Shown here piece after piece: positions 45,053 to 53,338 of a DNA stretch of 64,000 bases (its first letter is position 1; every line of letters starts with the position of its first letter). A model generated the notes under the pieces. It was not told where the DNA came from. It made no database searches and worked only from the letters and a program-made list of their open reading frames with translations. This stretch comes from Alphaproteobacteria bacterium UBA2966. GTDB lineage: Bacteria; Pseudomonadota; Alphaproteobacteria; UBA2966. The translations under genes and the position numbers were made by a program. The stretch covers positions 1 to 64,000 of the forward strand of contig DEBC01000107.1 of assembly GCA_002348365.1 (NCBI GenBank), in the 5' to 3' direction.

Positions 45053-45718
45053 TCAGGCCCGTTTTTGTGCCAGAGTGACACCATCTCCGATCGGCAGCAG
45101 ACACAGATTTATCCGCTGGTCCTCGTGGCGCAGGCGATTGAACTCTCGGAGCGCCACCGTCGAATCGTCCTCGACCGCCTCATCCGCGACCTTGCCGCTC
45201 CATAGAACATTGTCGATCGCCGCCAATCCGCCAGGCCGCAATAATTTCAACACACGCTCGAAGTAATCCTCGTACTCCTGTTTGTCGGCATCGATGAACG
45301 CAAAATCGAATGTGTCCGCCCGACCCTCGGCGAGCAATCCGTCAAGGGTCTCCAGTGCCGGCGCAAGGCGCAGATCAATCTTGTCCTCCACACCCGCCTC
45401 GCGCCAATACCGCCGCGCAACCGATGTCCATTCCTCGCTGATATCGCAAGCCACAACCTGGCCATCTTCCGGCAGTGCCAACGCCACGGCCAGGGAGCTA
45501 TAGCCGGTAAACACGCCGACCTCGAGGGTCGTTCGGGCGCCGATGAGTTGGACGAGGAGTGTCAGAAACGCGCCCTGGTCTGGAGAGATCTGCATGATTC
45601 CCAACGGCAGCTCCAGGGTTTCCGTGCGCAGCCTGGCCAGAATGTCCGGCTCCCGCGCGCCGTACTGAACTACATAATCCTGGAGACGCTCTCCCAGGCC
45701 GAGGGTCTGTCGGGACAT
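45053..45718 (-). CDS. O-methyltransferase (caffeoyl-CoA O-methyltransferase family)
   Basis: A 221-residue class I SAM methyltransferase. Motif I is TTLEVGVFTGYSSLAVA (about 62-78), VACDISEEW (about 88), the metal-binding FAFIDADKQEYEDYFE (about 138-153) and GGLAAIDNVLWSGKVAD (about 163-180) are all standard for the divalent-metal catechol/caffeoyl-CoA O-methyltransferases. It would methylate a small catechol-like acceptor. Its stop is only 20 bp before dppB, so the five genes likely share a transcript, an unusual first member for a peptide uptake operon. Confidence 0.93.
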   Translation of the reverse strand: MSRQTLGLGERLQDYVVQYGAREPDILARLRTETLELPLGIMQISPDQGAFLTLLVQLIGARTTLEVGVFTGYSSLAVALALPEDGQVVACDISEEWTSVARRYWREAGVEDKIDLRLAPALETLDGLLAEGRADTFDFAFIDADKQEYEDYFERVLKLLRPGGLAAIDNVLWSGKVADEAVEDDSTVALREFNRLRHEDQRINLCLLPIGDGVTLAQKRA

Positions 45719-46047
45719 TTCGCTCTCCCCATCGAGGGCGGCTAAGAGTGGAAGAAAGGCCGCACGCCGTCAAACAAGCGTCTCACCAATTTTTATGCGG
45801 CTCTGCGCCTCCAGCATTCCACTCTTTGCGCAGATGGCATTGCCCCAATTTCGCCCCGTTTCCGTCGAGTTCTCGTCGTATTAACCTCGTAGATTTTCGG
45901 CCATTGGGCCTCTCTAGGGTCCGGTCGCCGCTCCAATCGGGCTGTCCCTCTCCCCAAGGCGACCGGACCCTTTTTTCCAACCTCGCCCCGTTCCCGATCC
46001 TGATCGTGCAGGCTACGCTCTTGTCCGCATTCGACTGAGCGAGACCT
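45719..46047. other. Gene-free 329-bp stretch between divergent genes
   Basis: No protein-coding frame with recognisable homology lies here. It must hold the promoters of the minus-strand O-methyltransferase operon and of the plus-strand GST genes. It contains a 14-bp stem with a T-tract (next entry) and a 10-bp direct repeat, TCGCCCCGTT at 45851-45860 and 45983-45992, flanking the stem. Confidence 0.6.
45916..45976 (+). terminator. Long stem with T-tract upstream of the GST genes (attenuator or end of a small RNA)
   Basis: AGGGTCCGGTCGCC at 45916-45929 is perfectly complementary to GGCGACCGGACCCT at 45958-45971, 28 bases apart, and TTTTTT occupies 45971-45976. It has the form of an intrinsic terminator read on the plus strand. 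No plus-strand gene lies ahead of it, because the O-methyltransferase is transcribed away, so it would end a transcript that starts within the preceding 200 bp: either an attenuated leader of the GST operon or a small RNA. Confidence 0.6.
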
Positions 46048-46740
46048 ATGAAATTGTACGAAGCCGCAGGTGATCAGCGCCGCCCCTACAGTAATCGCCC
46101 CTATTCCTGGCGCGTCATCATGGCACTTGCTCATAAGGGCCATTCGGCGGAGCGCGTGGGAATCCCCATCAATGACAAAGAGAAGCTGGCCTTTTCGGGT
46201 CAGACGCTCATGCCGGTGCTGGTCGACGGCGATGTCGTGGTGCCCGATTCCTGGGTCATTGCCGGCTATCTCGAAGAGAAGTATGGGAATGCACCGCCCC
46301 TGTTCGGGGACCTCACAGCCCGGTCCTGCGCACGGTTCATCCACATGTGGGGCGATCAGCTGCAGGCCGGGTACCTCGTGCCGATGCTGGTCTACGACGC
46401 GTGGCACCACGCGCACCCAGATGACCGCGAATACTTCCGTGCGACACGCGAGGCTCGACTTGGCTGCACGTTGGAAGAGACCTTGGAGGGGCGCGACGAG
46501 CACCTGTTTCGCTTCCGAGATAATCTCGAACCTCTCCGAGCGATGTTGGACAAGCAAAGTTTCATCTGCGGAGATACCCCCGCTTATGCGGATTACATGG
46601 CCTTCAGCCATTTCCAGTGGGCCCGGTCCATTAGCCCCTATCGGCTGCTGGAGCCGTATGATCCGATTTTTGACTGGCGGGAACGTATGCTCGACCTGTT
46701 TGATGGGCTGGCACGGAATGAGCCGGGTTACGAGGTATGA
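46048..46740 (+). CDS. Glutathione S-transferase, beta-etherase-like (first copy)
   Basis: A 230-residue GST. The thioredoxin-like N-terminal domain begins MKLYEAAGDQRRPYSNRPYSWRV and includes LMPVLVDGDVVVPDSWVIAGYLEEKYG (about 53-79), where Pro54 and the Asp-Ser pair bind glutathione. The helical domain contains CGDTPAYADYMAF (about 172-184). The R-PYS-R-YSWR start and PDSW motif resemble LigE/LigF-type beta-aryl etherases rather than classical GST. It may act on aryl ethers or on dehydration-type glutathione adducts. A second copy follows 60 bp on. Confidence 0.88.
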   Translation: MKLYEAAGDQRRPYSNRPYSWRVIMALAHKGHSAERVGIPINDKEKLAFSGQTLMPVLVDGDVVVPDSWVIAGYLEEKYGNAPPLFGDLTARSCARFIHMWGDQLQAGYLVPMLVYDAWHHAHPDDREYFRATREARLGCTLEETLEGRDEHLFRFRDNLEPLRAMLDKQSFICGDTPAYADYMAFSHFQWARSISPYRLLEPYDPIFDWRERMLDLFDGLARNEPGYEV

Positions 46741-46800
46741 GCGAGGCTGCTCTATACTCGTGACAAGGATGAAGCGACCAACAGTGTGTGGGAGGTTTGC

Positions 46801-47502
46801 GTGACGATCACGGTGTATGAGCTCGACGGTGTCGACGATGTCCGGTTCAGTCCATATTGCTGGCGAACCCTCATGGCCCTCAAACACAAGGGAATCGATG
46901 ACTTCGAGCGGGTACCCGTTTCCTTTCGCGATCGATCTCCGATCGCCTTCAGTGGTCAGGAGCGGATTCCCGTTCTTGTTGACGGAGATCACTGGGTCAA
47001 CGACTCATGGAATATCGCCTGCTATCTGGAAGACGCTTACCCAGACGGCCCGGCATTGTTCGGCAGCGACATCGGCCGGTCCCAGGCCCAGTTCGTCAAT
47101 GCTTGGACCCAGCGGATTCAGAATCCAGGCCTTATCAACATCGTTCTCTGGGACGCTTTTCAAGCCGTGGATCCGGCGGACCGGGATTGGTGGCGAGAAG
47201 ACCGCGAGAAGATGTTCGGACGCATCGAGGACTACAAGGAAAACCAGTCGGAAAAGCTGACCGCATGGCGTCGAGATCTGGACCCGCTGCGCATGACGCT
47301 CGGCGATCAGCCCTTTCTCGGCGGCCAAGCGCCGGCATACGTCGATTATCTGGTGTTCGGTACGTTCCTGTTCGCCCGCTACGTGGGCCGCGAAAACGTC
47401 ATTGAAGCCGATGACTCGCTTCAGGACTGGCTTGGCCGGCTCCTCGATATGTTCGACGGCTTCGCCCGTCAAGCCCCCAAGGCAATGACATCAGAAAGAT
47501 GA
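46801..47502 (+). CDS. Glutathione S-transferase, beta-etherase-like (second copy)
   Basis: A 233-residue paralogue of the preceding GST with the same blocks: FSPYCWRTLMALKHKG (about 15-30), RIPVLVDGDHWVNDSWNIACYLEDAY (about 54-79) and GGQAPAYVDYLVFG (about 170-184). The start is GTG 46801, with GGGAGG five bases upstream; the longer frame from GTG 46786 is less likely. Divergence between copies (CW for SW, different C-terminal half) suggests different substrates. Its end overlaps the NrtS gene by four bases. Confidence 0.88.
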   Translation: MTITVYELDGVDDVRFSPYCWRTLMALKHKGIDDFERVPVSFRDRSPIAFSGQERIPVLVDGDHWVNDSWNIACYLEDAYPDGPALFGSDIGRSQAQFVNAWTQRIQNPGLINIVLWDAFQAVDPADRDWWREDREKMFGRIEDYKENQSEKLTAWRRDLDPLRMTLGDQPFLGGQAPAYVDYLVFGTFLFARYVGRENVIEADDSLQDWLGRLLDMFDGFARQAPKAMTSER

Positions 47503-47762
47503 CCCCACCCGGCCCTTTTGCAACCGACCCTGACGATCACCGGTCCTGGTGGGCTCTCGCTGTCAGCGGAGGGGTTCCAAAACGTTCCCTTTACGTGGCG
47601 CTGGTCGTAGGGCCGATCCTGACCCTGATCAATCAGTACGACGCCATCCCGGGTTTCGGCGAAAGGTCCTTCGATCTCTTGAAGGCATTCCTGTCCTTCT
47701 GTGTGCCCTACTGCGTTGCCACATACGGCGCCGTCACGGCGCGCCGCGCCGGAGGCGAGTGA
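47499..47762 (+). CDS. NrtS-like small membrane protein (nitrate/nitrite transporter family)
   Basis: An 87-residue protein with two hydrophobic segments (about 28-44, SLYVALVVGPILTLINQYDAI; and 60-80, LLKAFLSFCVPYCVATYGAV). The NQYDAI and PYCVATYGAV blocks match the NrtS family, proposed to carry nitrate or nitrite as small multimers. The ATGA overlap with the second GST gene indicates coupled translation. No nitrate reductase or nitrite reductase is encoded near, so the assignment rests on sequence alone. Confidence 0.8.
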   Translation: MTPPGPFATDPDDHRSWWALAVSGGVPKRSLYVALVVGPILTLINQYDAIPGFGERSFDLLKAFLSFCVPYCVATYGAVTARRAGGE

Positions 47763-47941
47763 GCAACCAGGCCTCACTCAAACCGATTGATCGCAAGATA
47801 CGAGAAACGGGACGATCAGGGTCGCCAGAGTGCGTTCGCGCCAAAGGCAACCGAGGACCCGGCTCCCCATCGCGTTGCGACTGTGACCCGCCGGGATCGG
47901 TGACGGTTCCGGAACTGATCTGAAGATAGCGGTCCGCATGC

Positions 47942-48034
47942 CTACACCGATGCCGTCAGGACGGCAGCAAGAGAAACGAAGGCTGCGAGGCTACCCGCGA
48001 TCGGCATCACCAATGAGACAAGTCTCTTGTTCAT
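47942..48034 (-). CDS. 30-residue single-pass membrane peptide
   Basis: The minus-strand frame codes a 30-residue peptide, MNKRLVSLVMPIAGSLAAFV followed by SLAAVLTASV: a basic N terminus and one hydrophobic helix, ending at a TAG. A strong ribosome binding site (CAGGAG) sits six bases before the ATG. It begins inside the last 44 bases of the 156-residue secreted protein in another frame, so the two would be translationally coupled. No family is recognised. Evidence is the SD, the membrane-like composition and the position; conservation in relatives is the missing evidence. Confidence 0.5.
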   Translation of the reverse strand: MNKRLVSLVMPIAGSLAAFVSLAAVLTASV

Positions 48035-48461
48035 GTTTATCTCCTGTTGCTTCCTGTTGGTGAAATCGGCGAATCCGCAAACGTCTGGCTGGACCGCCGG
48101 GCACGACAGGCACGGGGGACCACGCCTCTCCGCTCGCTACGATGCAGGATCGACCGTTGACATCCGTGGTGATCAACGTCCACGTGCCACTGTCACCGGT
48201 GAAAAGTTCCATCATGAACTTGCCATTGGCCGACAGGCCGCGTGCGGTCACCTCTTCACCGTGCTGCTTCGTCAATTGAGAGACCGCGGCGTCGCGAAGC
48301 AAGCAGAGCTGCTGGGCCTGGGCAGGCAGGCTCACCATCGACGTGGCCGCCATGACACCGACAGCGAGAATCGAGCCGGCGAGTGCGCCCCGAATACCTG
48401 CCACGGCGTCAAATACATTGTTCAGTCTGCCGGGCTTCGTGTTCGATTCTTCGGCTGTCAT
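47991..48461 (-). CDS. Secreted protein of unknown function
   Basis: A 156-residue protein with start ATG 48461 preceded by GGAGAAGG. A polar tail of about 25 residues precedes a hydrophobic segment (GALAGSILAVGVMAATSMVSLPAQAQ, about 24-49), a signal peptide or anchor ending in AQAQ. The mature part holds two Cys (CLLRDAAV at about 52 and GRSCIVASGEAW at about 104). The blocks AVSQLTKQHGEEVTARGLSANGKFMMELF and GTWTLITTDVNGRSC look like a small periplasmic domain family that I cannot name. The final 30 residues are Arg/Gln-rich and may be non-native read-through. An operator-like palindrome lies about 160 bp upstream. Confidence 0.65.
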   Translation of the reverse strand: MTAEESNTKPGRLNNVFDAVAGIRGALAGSILAVGVMAATSMVSLPAQAQQLCLLRDAAVSQLTKQHGEEVTARGLSANGKFMMELFTGDSGTWTLITTDVNGRSCIVASGEAWSPVPVVPGGPARRLRIRRFHQQEATGDKHEQETCLIGDADRG

Positions 48462-48616
48462 GGTCCTTCTCCTTTCCAAGTCCGCCACTCCCCTGAAGTG
48501 ATGGGTGACCGGCTGGGCGAATTTCCAAATTTTGCCGTCGGCGGGTCGTACAATCCGTGACACGTCATTCGACCTTTCTGCTTTGCTTGGCTTCATCACG
48601 GTTGTTCACAGGTTGG

Positions 48617-48638
48617 TTACGGACTGTTCGGTCCAGAA
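48617..48638. promoter_or_regulatory. TetR-type operator, downstream copy
   Basis: An imperfect 22-bp palindrome with GGAC at 48621-48624, six bases, then GTCC at 48631-48634 and AGAA. Its reverse complement begins TTCTGGACCGA, identical over 11 bases with the left half of the site at 49276, and 17 of 22 positions agree. It lies before the start of the secreted-protein gene (ATG at 48461) and just after the regulator's stop. Confidence 0.6.
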
Positions 48639-48650
48639 TTAGCAAAAAAA

Positions 48651-49232
48651 TCAGTCGAGAACTGAAAGAGCGATCTCGGCCACGCCCTCCAGGGCCTTTC
48701 GATCCGGATTGGCTTTGGCCATGACCCTCAAACCATTGATGCAGGTGATCAGAAACCGAGCCAGGTCGGCAGCTTTGCGATCGGCGCGAATTTCGCCAGT
48801 CTTCTGACCTCGATCGATGCAGGCCACCAGCGCCGTCTCAGTTTCGTTCATCGCCTCACGGCAGCGTCCCTGGGTTTCAGGATCGAAGGGAGCCAACTCC
48901 ACGGCCGCGTTCGAAACCAGACATCCACGAAGGCTCCCCCGACCGGCCATGCGATCGATCACGAATTCGAACCACCAGGAAATCGCCACGCGCGTTGACT
49001 CGCTTTCCTGAAAGTTGGCCACCACGCGGCCCGAGACGGTCGCGTTGTAGTGCTCCAGCGCCGAAAGATAGAGTTCGTGCTTGCTGCCGAAGGCCTCGTA
49101 GAAGCTCGATTTCGAGATACCCATCGCTCGTGTAAGTGAACTGAGCGAAGCGGATTGGTATCCCATGTCCCAGAACACCTGCATGGCTTGCTCCAGGGCA
49201 ACGTCGGCATCAAATTCTCGTGGTCTCGCCAT
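48651..49232 (-). CDS. TetR/AcrR family transcriptional regulator
   Basis: A 193-residue repressor. The DNA-binding domain is MARPREFDADVALEQAMQVFWD (helix 1) followed by GYQSASLSSLTRAMGISKSSFYEAFGSK (helix-turn-helix, about 24-52), the standard TetR pattern of the group with the MARPREFD beginning. The ligand domain contains Cys104 and Cys129 and SLRGCLVSNAAVELAPFDP, typical of regulators that sense electrophiles. It likely represses itself and the next gene through the two palindromes nearby. It is 185 bp from the hydantoinase B stop, on the same strand. Confidence 0.93.
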   Translation of the reverse strand: MARPREFDADVALEQAMQVFWDMGYQSASLSSLTRAMGISKSSFYEAFGSKHELYLSALEHYNATVSGRVVANFQESESTRVAISWWFEFVIDRMAGRGSLRGCLVSNAAVELAPFDPETQGRCREAMNETETALVACIDRGQKTGEIRADRKAADLARFLITCINGLRVMAKANPDRKALEGVAEIALSVLD

Positions 49233-49275
49233 TTTTCAGGTATCCGTTTCAAGTCCGATACAGGCGATATGGGAA

Positions 49276-49297
49276 TTCTGGACCGACTTGTCCAGAA
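49276..49297. promoter_or_regulatory. TetR-type operator upstream of the TetR gene
   Basis: TTCTGGAC at 49276-49283 and GTCCAGAA at 49290-49297 form a perfect 8-bp inverted repeat around a six-base spacer (CGACTT), 44 bp before the regulator's start codon. The symmetric GGAC/GTCC core with CGAC resembles operators of the NemR group. Autorepression is the simplest role. Confidence 0.7.
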
Positions 49298-49416
49298 CCA
49301 GCTCAACACAACGTGATCATCAATTCGTGAAGACTGCCGGAGGGTGCATCACAAGCGGGGTTCCGGAACCCATACGGCAATGAGCGAACCGTTGGTTCCT
49401 GCAGACTTCTCAGGGT

Positions 49417-51096
49417 TTAGCGTGTTTCGTCCCGTTCCGTCGCCGCCCGCGTGACGTACCCTGTATCCAGGTCCAACTGGATAGCCTCCGGGTGCCTTTC
49501 ATTCGGGTTGCCGAAACCACCGCCACCCGATGTTTCCACGGTAATGACGTCGCCTCGCCGAAGAGCCACGCCACTGACCTTTGATCCGAGCGCCTGTGTC
49601 TGGCCGTCACGACTGAGAGTCAATCGCCCAACGGACCCGGGCTCGCCTCCATGGAGACCGAAGGGTGGATGACGAAAACGATCAAAATTTGCAGCGAAGA
49701 CACCAGAGTCGGATTCGAGGCGCCATTCCCGGATCATTCCCAGACCGCCTCTAAATTTTCCGGCACCCCCCGAGTTGGGTCTCAGCGCATACTTTGTGAA
49801 CACGATAGGGTGTCGGTCCTCGACCATCTCAATGGGAATGGACGCCAGATTGTGGAGCCCGCAGGAGAAAGAGCTTGCGCCATCACGGGACGGCTCTGCG
49901 CCCCATCCCCCGACGATCGAATCGAGGTAAACCGGGCCCTTGTCATCGCCCTCTGCCGCCTGCAGCGCATAAAGGTACGACACACCATAGTAGGCCGACG
50001 GAATGTGGTCCGGGCGCGCCTGAGAGAGTGCACCCAGAATGACGTTGACGACTCGATGGCCAACGGCAATTCGATTGACGACGGGAGCTGGCGCCTGAGC
50101 ATTGACGACACTGCCTTCGGGCGCGATCACTTCGATCGGGGCGTAACAACCTGAGTTCGCCTGGAATTCGCCACCGAGGCCCGCGATCACCGCATAGTAG
50201 ACGGCGCACTTCGCGACGTTCAGAGTGCAATTGACTGGTCCGGCAACCTGGGATGACGTCCCCGCAAAATCGACGAGTACCCTGTCACCCGACACGGTAA
50301 GTTGCACCGCAATGCGAATCGGATCATCGCTGATGCCGTCGTCGTCGACGAAATCCTCGAAAGCGTATTCGCCGTCGGGCACGCTCTCGATGGTGCGGCG
50401 TACGGCCGTTTCGGATTGGTCCAGGATCTGCGAGGAAGCCTGCGTCAGGGTCGCAAATCCGTACTTGTCCCCGAGCCGGAGAACATGACCGCCACCAATC
50501 TCCAGAGCCGCGATCTGCGCCATGAGATCGCCGCGGAACATCGTCCGTTCCCGGACGTTCTGCAGCAGCAGAGCCAGCACGTCAGTATTGAGCTCGCCAC
50601 GCGCCTTGATTTTCAACGGCGGAATGCGCAGCCCTTCCGCATAGATTTCGGTAGCGGAGGTGTTGTAACTGCCGGGCGCAGGTCCTCCGATATCCGAATG
50701 GTGGCACATTGCGCCGGTGAACCCGACACGCTTCCCGTCAACGAATACCGCCTGAAAGGTCAGGATGTCGGGCAAGTGCGAACCGCCGCAGTAGGGGTCG
50801 TTGGTCACGACAACGTCGCCTTCTTCCCACTCATCCGCCGGGATGAAATCCCGTAGGATGGTTTCAAGACACGGCGCCATCGTATTCAGGTGCATGGGGA
50901 TGCGCGCCGCCTGCGCAATATTCCGGCCATCTGTATCGAATACGGCGGTCGAGAAATCGAGCATTTCCCGAATGGCGTTGGAGCGACCTGCCCGATAGAC
51001 CGCAATACTCATCTCCTCGGCGGCCGCCACAAGTGCGTTCCGTATGATTTCGAGCTGGACAGGGTCAACGGCGTTTCGCATGCCCATTTTCCTCAA
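49417..51096 (-). CDS. hyuB: Hydantoinase B / oxoprolinase family protein
   Basis: A 559-residue subunit. The family start NAVDPVQLEIIRNALVAAAEEMSIAVYR (about 6-33), GDVVVTNDPYCGGSHLPDI (about 95-113), and GFTGAMCHHSDIGGPAPGSYNT (about 127-148) are clear, with the C-terminal GGLGMIREWRLES. HyuA/HyuB-type enzymes hydrolyse hydantoins, 5-oxoproline or acetone-like carboxylations using ATP. It overlaps the hyuA stop by four bases, so the complex is made as one unit. Substrate is unknown. Confidence 0.93.
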   Translation of the reverse strand: MRKMGMRNAVDPVQLEIIRNALVAAAEEMSIAVYRAGRSNAIREMLDFSTAVFDTDGRNIAQAARIPMHLNTMAPCLETILRDFIPADEWEEGDVVVTNDPYCGGSHLPDILTFQAVFVDGKRVGFTGAMCHHSDIGGPAPGSYNTSATEIYAEGLRIPPLKIKARGELNTDVLALLLQNVRERTMFRGDLMAQIAALEIGGGHVLRLGDKYGFATLTQASSQILDQSETAVRRTIESVPDGEYAFEDFVDDDGISDDPIRIAVQLTVSGDRVLVDFAGTSSQVAGPVNCTLNVAKCAVYYAVIAGLGGEFQANSGCYAPIEVIAPEGSVVNAQAPAPVVNRIAVGHRVVNVILGALSQARPDHIPSAYYGVSYLYALQAAEGDDKGPVYLDSIVGGWGAEPSRDGASSFSCGLHNLASIPIEMVEDRHPIVFTKYALRPNSGGAGKFRGGLGMIREWRLESDSGVFAANFDRFRHPPFGLHGGEPGSVGRLTLSRDGQTQALGSKVSGVALRRGDVITVETSGGGGFGNPNERHPEAIQLDLDTGYVTRAATERDETR

Positions 51097-53186
51097 GCCC
51101 GTTCTGCAATGAGGTTCCCGGTCGGGTGCATCTCCACCCGCCAGTTTGATAATAGCAGAATTGTCGTGAATTCCTCGGTGATCAGTAGCGGTCCCTTCAG
51201 CGGCGACCCCGGCCGCAAATCAGACCGGCGAAGCATGTCCACCTCATGCCATGCCCCATTGGCATATATCTCATGTCGCAACGACTTCGCGTTAGATGCG
51301 GGCACCAGATCCTGAACCATATCCGGGCGCTCCAATCGTCCTCGGGCGGCAACGCGCAGGGTCACGATTTCAACGGGCTCCGACGGGTCGGCATGCAGAA
51401 ACCGGGCTCGGTGTGCCGCATGAAAATCCGCGACGGCAACATTCAGCACATCTTCATCCACGCTCAGACCATCCCACGGAACCGTCAACTCGTATCCCTG
51501 GCCCACGTATCGCATATCCGCCGAGAGCGTGAGATCCCACAGGTCCTGCTCGATGCCATCGGCGTCCAATGCGGCACGCCCTTCAGACAACAGGGACTGG
51601 GCAATTCCCTGCAGCGTCCCCAGGCTCTGTGGCAGGGCCTCAAGAATCCGGCTTTGCGCGGCCTGGTGGAGAATGTCGGTCCACAGCATGCCATAGGCTG
51701 ATAACGTGCCCGCCGCCCGGGGAAACACAATCCTGTTCATGCCGAGCTCTTCGGCCAAGGCGACAGCGTGCAGTCCCCCCGCGCCGCCGAAGGCAACCAG
51801 GGCGAAGTCCGCGGGATCAAAGCCTTTTTCAAATAGGCTGAGGCGCATGGCATTTGCCATGTTGGCGTTGGCAATGCCGACCATTCCTTCTGCGGCATCT
51901 TCCACACTCAGGCGTAGAGGGTCGCCAACACTCCGGGCGATGACACGCTGGGCGGCATCTCGATCGAGCGCTAACGCCCCCCCGAGAAATGCGGCGGGTA
52001 ACAACCGGCCGAGTGTCAGGTTCGCATCTGAAACCGTCGCCAGCGTGCCACCATGGCCGTAACAGGCTGGTCCCGGATCTGCGCCTGCGCTCTCCGGACC
52101 TACCCGGAGCCTGCCACTGTCGTCGACCCTCGCGATCGAACCGCCACCCGCGCCAATCGTGCGGATATCGACCATGGGCAGGCGAACCGGACAACCATCG
52201 ATCTCTCCCTCTGTCACCATGGCCGCCCGCCCCTGGTGAACAAGCGAAATATCGAAACTCGTCCCACCCATATCGACCGCGACGAGGTTCTCGAAACTCA
52301 ACACCTGCGAGAGATGTTCGGCAGCAATGGCACCACCGCATGGCCCGGACAACAAGAGACGTGCTGGTTGTTGTGCCGCGACGCCCGGCGTACTCATACC
52401 GCCGTTCGATTGAATGAGCAGCACGCGTGGCTCGGTGCCGGTTTCGCCGAGGCGCGCTTCCAGGCGTTCCACGTATCCTCGAACCACCGGCATCAGCAAG
52501 GCGTTCAGAACCGTCGTGGACGTTCTTTCGTATTCACGAATTTCCGGGCTGATGTCCGTTGACACCGAAACATCCAGATCCGGGGCTGCTTCAAGCAACA
52601 ACTCTCGGATGGCGGTTTCATGGACGGGGTTCATGAAAGCGTTCAGCAGACATATGGCAACCGCCTTGACGCCGCTGTTTTCGACCTCCGTCGCGAGGCA
52701 CTTCGCCTGCTCCCGATCAATTGGGACAAGGACACGACCGCTGGAATCGACCCTCTCCCTCAGGCCAAAGCGCAAGGTCCGTGGAACGAGGAGCACACGG
52801 TCCTCAGCATACAGCCCGTATACGTCCTTGCGCATGTGGCGACCGATTTCCAGAACGTCTTCGAATCCGTCGGTTGTGATCAATGCGCAGTCAGGAAAAT
52901 TCCTCTCCAGAACGGCGTTCGTGGCGATCGTCGTGCCATGGAGCAGCAACGCCACCTCCGACAAATCGAAGCCATATCGATCGGCTGCCAGGTTGAGTCC
53001 CGTCACCAGGCCGACGGCGGGATCGGCTGGTGTTGTCGGAGTCTTCAGTTCATGAAGGGTGCCGTTCGACTCGTTGAACACCTGGAAATCAGTGAATGTC
53101 CCACCGATATCCACAGCCATACGAATTCGGTGAGACCAGTTATTCGCAGCCATCGTGTTTCCCGTGCCCGGCCATGCGCCGATCAT
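51093..53186 (-). CDS. hyuA: Hydantoinase A / oxoprolinase family protein
   Basis: A 697-residue ATP-using subunit. The actin-like fold starts IRMAVDIGGTFTDFQVF (about 22-38); the domain has LLHGTTIATNAVLERN (about 83), NGGMSTPGVAAQQPARLLLSGP (about 265) and VDMGGTSFDISLVHQG (about 303). Its C-terminal section (from about 520) resembles the acetone-carboxylase-like domain. It partners with HyuB downstream. The genes may serve hydantoin or 5-oxoproline use; neither assignment can be narrowed. Divergent from the 2-hydroxyacid dehydrogenase gene. Confidence 0.93.
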   Translation of the reverse strand: MIGAWPGTGNTMAANNWSHRIRMAVDIGGTFTDFQVFNESNGTLHELKTPTTPADPAVGLVTGLNLAADRYGFDLSEVALLLHGTTIATNAVLERNFPDCALITTDGFEDVLEIGRHMRKDVYGLYAEDRVLLVPRTLRFGLRERVDSSGRVLVPIDREQAKCLATEVENSGVKAVAICLLNAFMNPVHETAIRELLLEAAPDLDVSVSTDISPEIREYERTSTTVLNALLMPVVRGYVERLEARLGETGTEPRVLLIQSNGGMSTPGVAAQQPARLLLSGPCGGAIAAEHLSQVLSFENLVAVDMGGTSFDISLVHQGRAAMVTEGEIDGCPVRLPMVDIRTIGAGGGSIARVDDSGRLRVGPESAGADPGPACYGHGGTLATVSDANLTLGRLLPAAFLGGALALDRDAAQRVIARSVGDPLRLSVEDAAEGMVGIANANMANAMRLSLFEKGFDPADFALVAFGGAGGLHAVALAEELGMNRIVFPRAAGTLSAYGMLWTDILHQAAQSRILEALPQSLGTLQGIAQSLLSEGRAALDADGIEQDLWDLTLSADMRYVGQGYELTVPWDGLSVDEDVLNVAVADFHAAHRARFLHADPSEPVEIVTLRVAARGRLERPDMVQDLVPASNAKSLRHEIYANGAWHEVDMLRRSDLRPGSPLKGPLLITEEFTTILLLSNWRVEMHPTGNLIAERA

Positions 53187-53338
53187 AGGGGTTGGTTGTT
53201 AGGCATACCACGGGCCATCCATTGACGATATGACCTCAGGGTTCCATTCTCTGGCCGATGCCAATCGGCATCACGGCCACGGTGAGCCTGTTCGATTGCC
53301 GGCCTATTATTTCATTAATTACGGGGAGCGGACGCCAA

